Under the pieces are notes generated by a model. The model ran no database searches and had not been told where the DNA came from. It saw nothing but the letters and a program-made list of their open reading frames with translations. From Ophiura sarsii (lineage: Eukaryota > Echinodermata > Ophiuroidea > Amphilepidida > Ophiuridae), in NCBI GenBank assembly GCA_035610835.1, contig CM069452.1, positions 32,891,150 through 32,955,149 of the forward strand: 64,000 nt of DNA. The letters are read 5' to 3'. Both the position numbers and the translations under genes were made by a program. The first letter of the stretch is position 1. Each line of letters begins with the position of its first letter. Shown in pieces: positions 55,983 through 64,000 of this stretch.

Positions 55983-56124
55983 CTTGGAACAGATTGAATT
56001 TCACCGAGGTTATAGCTACTATTGTGTTCTCGCTGTGTTTTTCATTAAATATATCCATGTTTGCATTTGCATTGGTTTTAGAAATCGGTGAATTCGGAAC
56101 CTGATTATTTTGACTCACCCTGTA

Positions 56125-56508
56125 TTTTATTGCAGGACGGCGTGCTATTTTGCTGTGGGGATAAGAGCTATTAGCACCAGACACCTTCATAGAGTCAGAC
56201 TACTCTCTATACTCCGTTCATCTACCTCAGTACATTGACGTCAGAGTGTGTTCCAAGACCGCAGCTTATTATTGCATGTCGTGATTATTTGGACGCACGT
56301 CACATGAACTTCACCCTTGTCTATCAATGTCAAACGCCGAACATCAATGATAATAGTTCTTGGGCCAAGTGCTGATTTTTGCTGATTCGATACCTCATGT
56401 AGGAGAAAAGCCACAGTGGTACCAACTTCTTCTTGAACATCTGCTTAAAACATTTTGCTTGCTAGATTCTTCAACCGTGCAACTTAAGGGGGGACTCAAG
56501 GAAGTTTT
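56125..56508. other. Unique part of duplicate 1
   Basis: Sequence to the right of the mariner element and before copy 2. No gene is recognised; an 82-codon frame at 56360 runs into the repeat. Confidence 0.35.
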
Positions 56509-56910
56509 ACACGCAGACTCAGTTAAGTGCAAATTAGTGATTAGGCCACGAAAAAACCACCGTTCTTTTTTGAAATTGTTTAAAATGTGTGAAATATTTC
56601 AAAAATGACAACATTGGTGAATTTCGTCACCATATTTGGAATGACCATGATAAATGCATTACAATAAGTACAAACATGTCTAGTATTGGTTCAGTAATCA
56701 TTGAGATAGACCTTGAAAGTTGGGAAAGATTTCTGACAAATCTGTTTTGTATAATTATGATAAAACTAATAATAGCTGAGTGGAAAGTGTTAAAATGATC
56801 CTCACCAATCTTCCCGGGCATACGATAAAAAGATATTTTCCTAATTAAGATAAACTTGTTTCCAAGTCTTGTGTGTCTAGTTATTATTAGTATTCGTTAA
56901 GAAAACTTAC

Positions 56911-56940
56911 CCGAATTTTACGCCTGAGTCTGAGTGACAT
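56911..56940 (-). CDS. Candidate first coding exon, copy D
   Basis: Minus strand encodes MSLRLRRKIR and ends in phase 0 at GTAAGT (56910-56905). The surrounding 150 bp are nearly the same as copy C. The upstream region is interrupted by the foldback at 57078-57543, about 140 bp from the start codon, so this copy has probably lost or changed its promoter. Confidence 0.45.
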
Positions 56941-57077
56941 ATTTCCAATCACAGTACGTAAGTTAATAACAGTCAGTGTACAATAGATATTAATCCAATG
57001 AATGTGCCGATCACCAGGACGAGCTTGCAAAAATCACGTGTATTTCAAGTGCATATTTTATGTATGAATGAATACTA

Positions 57078-57543
57078 AACTGCTCACAAAAAGTATCGTA
57101 ACACTTAGAAATGATCCAATATATAACGGCTCGAAATGGTATGCATTAATCGAAGCAAATAACCAAGTGCATAATTTTGTTCTGCGTATTTTGACACCTC
57201 GATCGATGAGATACGATGTTGCGGAGCGGAGTTATTGTCATTTCAATGGTCGTGGGTCCAGTTTCAAAAGTGACAATCACCCTATAGAAAGAGGTTTGCA
57301 TTACTGTTTAGAATGATCAGATTCGTGATTTTCAATAGGGATGAGTGTCACCTTGGAAACTGCACCCACGATCATTGAAATGACAATAACTCCGCTCCGC
57401 AACATCGTATCTCATCAATCGAGGTGTCAAAATACGCAGAACAAAATTATGCACTTGGTTATTAGCTTCGATTAATGCATACTCTTTCGAGCCGTTATAT
57501 ATTGGATCATTTCTAAGTGTTACGATACTTTTTGTGAGCAGTT
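57078..57543. mobile_element. TA-flanked foldback with empty site in copy 1
   Basis: It starts AACTGCTCACAAAAAGTATC and ends with the reverse complement, with TA at 57076-57077 and 57544-57545. The arms are over 180 bp each and nearly identical. The equivalent place in copy 1 (about 54300-54315, GAATACTATAACAATC) has a single TA, proving insertion at TA after the duplication. An 82-codon frame in it is a by-product. Confidence 0.9.
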
Positions 57544-57737
57544 TATAACAATCACAGGGGCCGCGTGCTTCCGGGAGCTACGTATGCTTCCTATTGAAGA
57601 TGAATTTATATATTAACACAAACTGAAGTAGAGTTAATGCGGCATTGCAGCAACCAGAAACTCTATTCTTAAAAGCCATCCATCATAATTTGGATCGAGG
57701 ATGCGCGTCATACATACGACACATTTTATGTCTAATA

Positions 57738-58892
57738 CATAGGGTGATTCAAAATATTCAGGACCCGTTTTCAAAAAAATCAGGAAAAATACTTCTTGTT
57801 AAAAAATGGTTAATGTCTTCATTGTAGAAATACTTCTTCATACTTTGTGATGATATTTTCAAGACAATACCTTGCGCGAAATCCAAAGTGTTCCAAGTTG
57901 GTGGATATTACCACTACTTCAGTATTAGTTATTCATACAGCACAACAACAATGTATAACTGTAAATAAAGCAAAATTTGATAGAAAGACCACATTTACAA
58001 GTTGTTGTTGAATCTCTGATAAATAAAACGATATTGAGATAGTATAACACAGTATTGCACCAATATATTATAACACTGGAGTATGCATTTGGTAGGTTAT
58101 TAAAGCAAGACGTGTTTAAAGAGATGAGGTCTGTTCTTCTCTAAAAATTCTCTCATATCGAATTAGATTAAAATAATAAATTTCAAAATACTTTGGACAA
58201 CATTTTGTCTCTTATTGCATGAAAACGATTACAATATATATCATAAATATTAACATAACATTGCCCATCAATTTTGTAGCCATACTATTAACAATCTAAA
58301 TGTTGAGTTAATGTGTCCATGCAGGAACTCTTTACAATAATGTAGATTGTCCTTTTCTCTTATCAAATGGAGTAACATCATGTTTTCATAACTTTTTTAT
58401 CACACTAATAATCCCAGTAATGGGGGATTTTGTCACATACCGTATGTCATGTGTGATGACCTGGAACTTGATTCCGCTATGTCCAGCTCTTGCTTCAACT
58501 TTGCTCTTGATTCAACAAAATTCACCTCTCTGCTCTTCTCTGCATATCCCTCACCGCTCTTGCACATTTCCTAGTTCTGCGCAGACTTGTAACCGCTGAT
58601 GATAACCGATTGTAGAAGTCTTCTAGGGATCACGGTTGCTGTAGATCCTTATGCACTCCTAGCGATTTCCAAATGGCTCGACAATAAATTTAAAAAAGTC
58701 CAATGAGATAAATCTGGAGAGTGAGGTGGCCATTCTACTTGGTGCCCAGACCCACAACTCTATTCGGGAATAGAAATAATGTTTTCTTCTGAATGGTATA
58801 TCCACGAACCATCTTGACCCATGCTTAAGATTTCTTTGTTATTTGTTACCTGTTCGGATATATTTTTGAACTAGACCGATTAGCATTTACTT
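57738..58892 (-). pseudogene. Truncated mariner element and transposase relic, copy 2
   Basis: It begins at the left inverted repeat (CATAGGGTGATTCAAAATAT, one damaged end). Minus strand 58732-58703 reads WPPHSPDLSH, then a one-base frameshift and LDFF. Here the Trp lost in copy 1 is intact, so the two copies decayed separately. The right terminal repeat is absent. Confidence 0.7.
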
Positions 58893-60089
58893 CCCGATAT
58901 ACCGTAGTATATTTCAATAGACAACCGTTATGTTCTGATGAGTAATTGCATTAAGAACAAATATGCACAGTAAAATTATGATTGGGATCGGTATAAAATT
59001 ATTATTGCGCTTTAATCAAATTATGAAGACAAAAAATCGATATTTTTGAACATTCCTAATCACAACATGTTACCATACGTTCCTATTATAAATTATATAC
59101 TTTTTATGAGGTAGAACAAGTAGTTATTGCAATATGCTAATTCGAATCTCAGATGGTGTAAAATGTAAAGATCTGCACATGCAACGGGAAGGGTGGCGAG
59201 TTCCAAACCTATGGCCTCATGAATGCCTTACACCAATAAAATACCAGATATGCTAAATTACACATGGACGGCCACACGAGAAAATAACAGCGTGAAGAGC
59301 TCGGCCATTGTCAAGGTTGAATCAAGCTGCAGAAAGCAGCAAACATCAGTGTGAAACCGACTTGCAACTAGTGCTATGCTAGAGTGAACCTTAACAAAAT
59401 TGTCATATTTCAAGAAATGACGATCAAATTATGACGCTCATGGTAACATTTTTAATTAGAGCTTTAAACTCGCTCCTTACCTTTAAAACTGGTCATTTAC
59501 AGATTTGTTAAGATGTCACAATTTCTTTGTGTCGTCTGTATTTTGTCATCTTCTTGTTTCATTATCACAGGCAGCCGATAACTGGTTGGTTTCGATGTGA
59601 TAAGTCTTCGATACAATGGCATTCGATCTGCTTGATAGCTCTATTATGGGAAATGAATAATTATAATCCATATTCCATAAAATGCAAATACGCGTAAGCA
59701 TTTGTTATTATGCCACTTACGAATAACTCTAAAAAAATACCATTGTTTCTCCTCGGGTTAGAAAAAAATGTTAATACAATACAGATGGGTGTTGCACATA
59801 CTATTTATTTTTCTTCATTATTATACATGACAATAACCTTATACCGGTGTAAGACGTAACAATTACGTCTTTTAAGACGAGATATATTAAAATATATCTC
59901 GCAAAATATACACAAATACAATATGGGTTCTAGAGAAATCTGTAAATTGAAACATAAGTCAGGTAATATGATAGCAAGTGTAACAGCTCTGAAGTGTACC
60001 GTATTTATTTCATACATGACCCACATGACTGACCCCATGACGTGTAACTATTGGTAAAAGCTTTGCAGTGAAACAAAATTCTCATACAT
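58893..60089. other. No recognisable feature
   Basis: AT-rich sequence. A 77-codon minus frame near 59805-60038 is not recognised. GACGTCTTTTAAGACG-like words near 59860 are short. Confidence 0.35.
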
Positions 60090-60200
60090 AATGGGCCATA
60101 TTCTGGTGCGTACATTATATAAACGCGGTTTTAATCTAAACACGTGTTTAACCTTGACTTTTAATTAACACATCGTACTAAACGCAATTCTCAAACTAGA
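60090..60200. repeat. Family Y end fragment
   Basis: GGGCCATATTCTGGTGCG, AAACGCGGTTTTAATCTAAA and ACTAAACGCAATTCTCAA match the ends of the element at 41067 in condensed form. Confidence 0.5.
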
Positions 60201-60524
60201 GCTGTTCTCGAGTTTCGCGGTTCTCGGGTTTTGCGGTTATCGGGTTGCATGGATTTTGGTTGAGCGGTTTCGGTAGACATGTTTAATTTGTGGTTGGTAC
60301 TTTAGGATCCCAGCGGAACCAGATTCGATGACTGTCACACTCACATTGTTAGCGATGTGTTGTTATAATGGATAGTTTGATTCTCGAAATGTCTCTAAAC
60401 ATTTGATTTGAAAATTATCCATCATTTCATTCATCAAAATAATAAACAAAAATAATAAACAAAAATAAGCTTACTTAAAAAACACCTTTTCGGGTAAATC
60501 ACGATTATTTAATGTAAACTTATA

Positions 60525-60720
60525 GGGGAGAGCGAGGCGAGTCTGCCCTCTAATTTTCAGGCTTGCCTAGTGGACTCATTTTACAAGTTAGAAAGCTATC
60601 CTACTTCCAAATGGAAGCTACGTTTCTTAGCTACATATCCCCATAGTTTCAGCACTCTAGAACTTTTAGTAAGTGCAGGAGTAAGGAAAATAACCAACAG
60701 GGCGGACTTACCCTACACTA
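60525..60720. mobile_element. Possible MITE with GTCTGCCCT ends
   Basis: GGCGAGTCTGCCCT at about 60537 is roughly the reverse complement of AGGGCGGACTTACC at about 60703. A related word (GGTGAGTCCGCCC) is at about 62197 next to the assembly gap. The evidence is weak. Confidence 0.3.
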
Positions 60721-62242
60721 CTCACGCCGCCGGGACAGGTTCGCCCTCATGATGGGCAAGCTCGTCCGGCTTCATAGGCAAGTTAAATATTGCAGAAACC
60801 ATCAGTTATTCCATGTAAAGATTGATTAAAAGTTAACTAGACACAACTATGACAAATTAGGTCATGTGGCCCCAACATATGAAATGGACACATCCACAGG
60901 CGTTGCAGTGCATAGAGGCGTGGATCATTAATTCAACCATGCAGCCATGTTGTGTGTGCACTAGTGGGCGCGAAATCCTATGTAGAATGGCAAGTCTGTG
61001 TCACACGTTCAATTGTATTTATGGGATTTGAGACCATAGGATGTAATTAAAAAGCATGCAGACTTCTTTATCAATGTATAAACATTGAAAATATAAAAAG
61101 TCCGATTGAATTTGGATTTAAAATGCCAGAGATGTTGCCTTGCAAAGTTACGGTTTTTTAAATATCTTTTTTCAAAAATTTACACATTTTCAAAACTTTA
61201 ATTGGGCCTTTTATGGATCGAAGTCAGGTATGAATTTTATAAATAATCAAAGTTTAGGTACCTCTTAAACAAAATGTGCAAAGAAATTTGAAGAATAAAT
61301 TGTCCTTAAATTAGTTTTAGACGATGGAAAGTTGGCATTTTCGGCCATTTTTTGTTTTCAAATTTTGATTTCTGAGATTTAAATGATTTTTTTACATTTA
61401 TTTTTACATATTTCAATTATTGATGATGTAGACATATGAATTGTGCATCCACTATTCTAAAAATAAACTATAAGGTTTGATTTCAAGTTCTACAAACTTT
61501 GCTTTCTAAACACGACATGTTTAATAATTGAAATCAGATCCAAAAATAAAAAAAAATAAAACCAATAATTTGAAAAGAAGTAAATGGAAGTCGACCAAAA
61601 TTTTTACTGTGAGGGCAAGCTGAATATCTTTATTTTATTATACAAAAAAGAAAAATAGGAGAAAAAAATGTCCTTGTGGACATTTTCGTGTAAAAAACCA
61701 GCAGTTTTAAATGACAGAATTTAAAAGGCGATCGCCAAATAAGTTTTTCATTTTATTCATAATAGTTTTATCACGATTGAAAGTTTATCTTGACTCATAC
61801 CTGCCCATACCTGGTTGATTAATGAGGGTCATTCATAACAGTCCCAATTACTTTAATTACACATCTAGGTCAATATTTGTTCACAAACTAAGAAAAAGCA
61901 TAATTTTAGCTTCAACATTTCAACTGGAGGACTAAATTTACATCATCTCTGCTGATATTCTATCATGTTTAAGTGCTTGAGTACCCTATTGTATATGCGT
62001 AAAGTGTGTCAGGGAGCACAACAAATAGGGCAATTTTGTATCAATAGAATGCAATTGGCACCAATCAATAATAGGTACTTCTCCCGATTGACCTCGCTAT
62101 TTGACCTTTTCAACTAGATCAAGTTGTGGAATCAGTCAAGCGAATTAATGATCAGGCGTACCGCCTGTGCATCATGTACCCATTTATTATGTTGGGGTGA
62201 GTCCGCCCCCACCCCCCTCTTAGCATGTAATTGGGCATGGGC
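60721..62242. other. No gene supported
   Basis: AT-rich, low-complexity in parts (61330-61560). There are no frames of interest. Confidence 0.35.
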
Positions 62243-62342
62243 NNNNNNNNNNNNNNNNNNNNNNNNNNNNNNNNNNNNNNNNNNNNNNNNNNNNNNNNNN
62301 NNNNNNNNNNNNNNNNNNNNNNNNNNNNNNNNNNNNNNNNNN
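62243..62342. other. Assembly gap of 100 N
   Basis: Exactly 100 undetermined bases, the usual size of a placeholder for an unknown-length gap. A repeat R2 copy begins directly after it and may be cut by the gap. Confidence 1.
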
Positions 62343-63000
62343 ATACAAGTGTTGCATTAAAAGGTACAATTTCATGATAAACATCCATTTTTTGAAATTA
62401 AATAGTTCAATGGTATATTAATAACATGATGCCACTTCTAGCGTCCAATCTCTGTGGTGTGCTACAGTGATCCTGTCTTTTATAAATGGAGATACGGGTT
62501 CGATTCCCGACATTTTCATATGTTTTATTTTTTTAAAACATGATGGTGACTTAATGAAATCATTCAATATAATGGCCCATGTATTGACATACCGTACTTA
62601 AGTATTTATTTATTAATTTGAAAATTAAGCTTATGATCTCAACACAATGGTTTGACATACCTCGAATTTCGACCGATCACATCGATCTTCATCTGGAGAC
62701 TGGCAACCCAGGTCACTGACCCCAAATCTGGGTTGCCAGTCTCCAGATGAAGATCGATGTGATCGGTCGAAAATTCGAGGTATGTCAACCATTGTGTTGA
62801 GATCATAAGCTTAATTTTCAAATTATTGTCTACCAACACAGATGAACTTTCACGCTAATATTTATTTATTATTAATCAATTGATTTATTAAATATGTATG
62901 TATTATTATTTTGTATACATCTTTTTTATTAACTTTTAATGTATTATTAATTAATTTTTAATTTTTAATATTCATTCATCCAGGCATATGTGGTTATTCA
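62343..63000 (+). repeat. Dispersed repeat R2, copy 2, with nested hairpin
   Basis: It aligns with 36755-37160. It contains the B-box-like GGGTTCGATTCCCG at 62496-62509. The match is broken by the palindrome at 62615-62824 and resumes near 62857 (AATATTTATTTATTATTAAT). Confidence 0.65.
62615..62824. mobile_element. 210-bp hairpin MITE
   Basis: The left arm starts AATTTGAAAATTAAGCTTAT and the right arm ends with its reverse complement. The arms pair almost perfectly to a short central loop near 62712-62728 (inner words GGCAACCCA and TGGGTTGCC). It is inserted in repeat R2, as the copy at 37020 shows. Confidence 0.85.
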
Positions 63001-63014
63001 TTTATTTAAAGGTA

Positions 63015-63215
63015 GATGTTCCGATTTTCAACTTGAAGTTTTCTATTCTACATGAAAGGTCATCATTAAAAGAGTTGTATTCCAAAGTTTGAGTTGCATA
63101 ACTCTAATGGTTCTTATTTTAGACGCACAAGATGCCGTGAAATGGGCCCATTGAGTTGCACACAAACTATATTGGTGGTTAACCACCTTTCGCGGTAATT
63201 GCTGGGTCTTTAGAC
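63015..63215. repeat. Diverged copy of the long-palindrome arm
   Basis: ATTTTCAACTTGAAG, TTTGAGTTGCATAACTC, AATGGTTCTTATTTTAGA, CCCATTGAGTTGCACACAAA and GGTTAACCACCTTTCG follow the order of 21215-21400. No inverted partner is seen before the end of the window. Confidence 0.65.
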
Positions 63216-63233
63216 ACAGCTTTGGGTTTGCCT

Positions 63234-63610
63234 TTGTTTACACACGGCGCTCTTAATCAAGATTTTGACAGCTATTACTTAATCACGAATGCAATGGCCT
63301 CAACATAATGGGTACAAACAGGCTACGTATGAACTTTGCGCTGTTTCAGTTAAATGAGGGATGAATGGATCAGCCAGTCTCCAGGTCAACGCACTTTTGG
63401 TGCTTGCTCGCTATAGTATAAGTTCACCATATGTTTACACACGGGTATTCTTGATCAAGTTTTTGACAGCTATTACTTAATCACGAATGCAATGGCCTGA
63501 ACATATGGGTACAAACAGGCTACTAATATGAACTTTGCGTTGATGTAGTTAAATGAGGGATGAATGGATCAGTTAGTCTCAGGGTCAACGCACTGTGGTC
63601 AACGCTAGTT
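63234..63610. repeat. Tandem duplication of about 195 bp
   Basis: GTTTACACACGG, TTTTGACAGCTATTACTTAA, ATGGGTACAAACAGGCTAC and GAGGGATGAATGGATCAG occur in the same order in two successive copies (about 63234-63430 and 63431-63610). Confidence 0.85.
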
Positions 63611-64000
63611 TGGCTCGCTGCTTTTATTTATTGTCTTGACCACGTGTGTGTGAACAGTGACTGGCGTGGCGTGAATGGCTTGTCGATTCATAGGACGCTC
63701 ATTGGCTATAAACCCAAGGTTGAATATGAATATTTATATACTGGACCCCCATCGCTTGAATGACAACATTAATTTAGAAGATAATTATCAAGCAACCTTT
63801 ATATTAAAAATTGATATAGGAGATAGTAATAATATTATCAAGTAACTTTGAAAAAGGGAGATCGAGTACGCCCCCACCCCCCCCCCCCCCCCCCCCCCCA
63901 CAGCTGGAGAAAGTAGGTATATTTGATAATCTTATTCCCGTGAAACTTACGTTGCTCCCGGGAAATCCAGAGCAACTTAGCCTAAACAAATCATGCCATG
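63611..64000. other. No gene supported; poly-C tract near 63871-63899
   Basis: A C-rich run interrupted by a single A is present. The glycine-rich minus frame is its by-product. The window ends without a recognisable feature. Confidence 0.4.

Larger units (their letters stand above)
54498..56122 (-). mobile_element. Mariner-type element with transposase relic
   Basis: It starts CAGGGTGATTCAAAATATTC and ends ATTATTTTGACTCACCCTG, flanked by TA at 54496-54497 and 56123-56124. It is 1625 bp with 30-bp inverted repeats. The coding relic is on the minus strand. A smaller foldback (55746-55982) is inserted near the right end. Confidence 0.8.
53671..56508. repeat. Tandem segmental duplication, copy 1
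   Basis: ACACGCGGACTCAGTTAAGT at 53671 and ACACGCAGACTCAGTTAAGT at 56509 start two copies offset by 2838 bp. Shared content includes a TTAA MITE, the exon with its donor and upstream region, and a mariner element. High similarity continues to about 55628 and 58892. Confidence 0.85.
56509..58892. repeat. Tandem segmental duplication, copy 2
   Basis: It repeats 53671-55628 with an extra foldback (57078-57543) and a truncated mariner element that lacks the right inverted repeat. Similarity ends near 58892, shortly after ATTTGTTACCTG and ACCGATTAG. Confidence 0.85.

Noticed and set aside
57068..57316. 82-codon frame
   Set aside because: It starts at the edge of a foldback MITE and is contained in its arm.
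60525..62230. A 1.7-kb element between GTCTGCCC-type words
   Set aside because: The words at 60537 and 62197 are in the same orientation, so they cannot be its inverted ends; a small element at 60525-60720 is more likely.

Overview
This is a 64-kb piece of animal nuclear DNA. It is AT-rich and dominated by transposable elements and their relics. The mix fits a marine invertebrate, possibly an echinoderm, hemichordate or lancelet, but that is only a guess: many TA-flanked Tc1/mariner-type MITEs, TTA/TAA-flanked Harbinger-type MITEs with internal poly-G, TTAA-flanked foldback elements, hAT-type ends, CR1/L2-type LINE relics, tRNA-like SINEs and GCGCTTTACAAA-type tails. I see no intact protein-coding gene, no true tRNA or rRNA gene and no prokaryotic signature. 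One 100-base assembly gap lies at 62243-62342.

Layout. 1-2117 is a nested cluster of a Harbinger-like family built from CGTA words at about 10-bp spacing; a clean full-length copy lies at 10447-10932. 2118-14440 is sparse sequence with a SINE pair, several MITEs and palindromic hairpins. 15585-15916, 49803-50209 and 50850-51068 carry a striking element: short terminal inverted repeats around an array of 20-bp palindromes of the form CCAGTATCGNNCGATACTGG. 16728-20566 is a TA-flanked element with a second TA-flanked foldback nested in it. 21132-22890 is a palindrome with 437-bp, essentially identical arms. 24830-25990 is a minus-strand LINE relic with a YADD reverse transcriptase motif. 31410-35700 and 39880-47720 are diverged copies of one segment, the second inflated by a 4.1-kb element (41185-45288) that has its own 5-bp target duplication. 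53671-56508 and 56509-58892 form a tandem duplication carrying a decayed mariner transposase.

The best sign of host coding is a tiny minus-strand exon present four times (35399-35431, 47370-47402, 54135-54164, 56911-56940). It encodes MMSFSLRRKIR-like or MSLRLRRKIR-like peptides and each copy ends, in the same reading phase, at a GTAAGT splice donor. Half of the substitutions between the two subfamilies are synonymous, so these look like first coding exons of a duplicated gene family. The later exons are not recognisable in the window.

Element boundaries rest on terminal inverted repeats, target-site duplications and, in two cases, an empty site in a related copy. Superfamily names are inferred from target-site length and end sequence, not from a database search.
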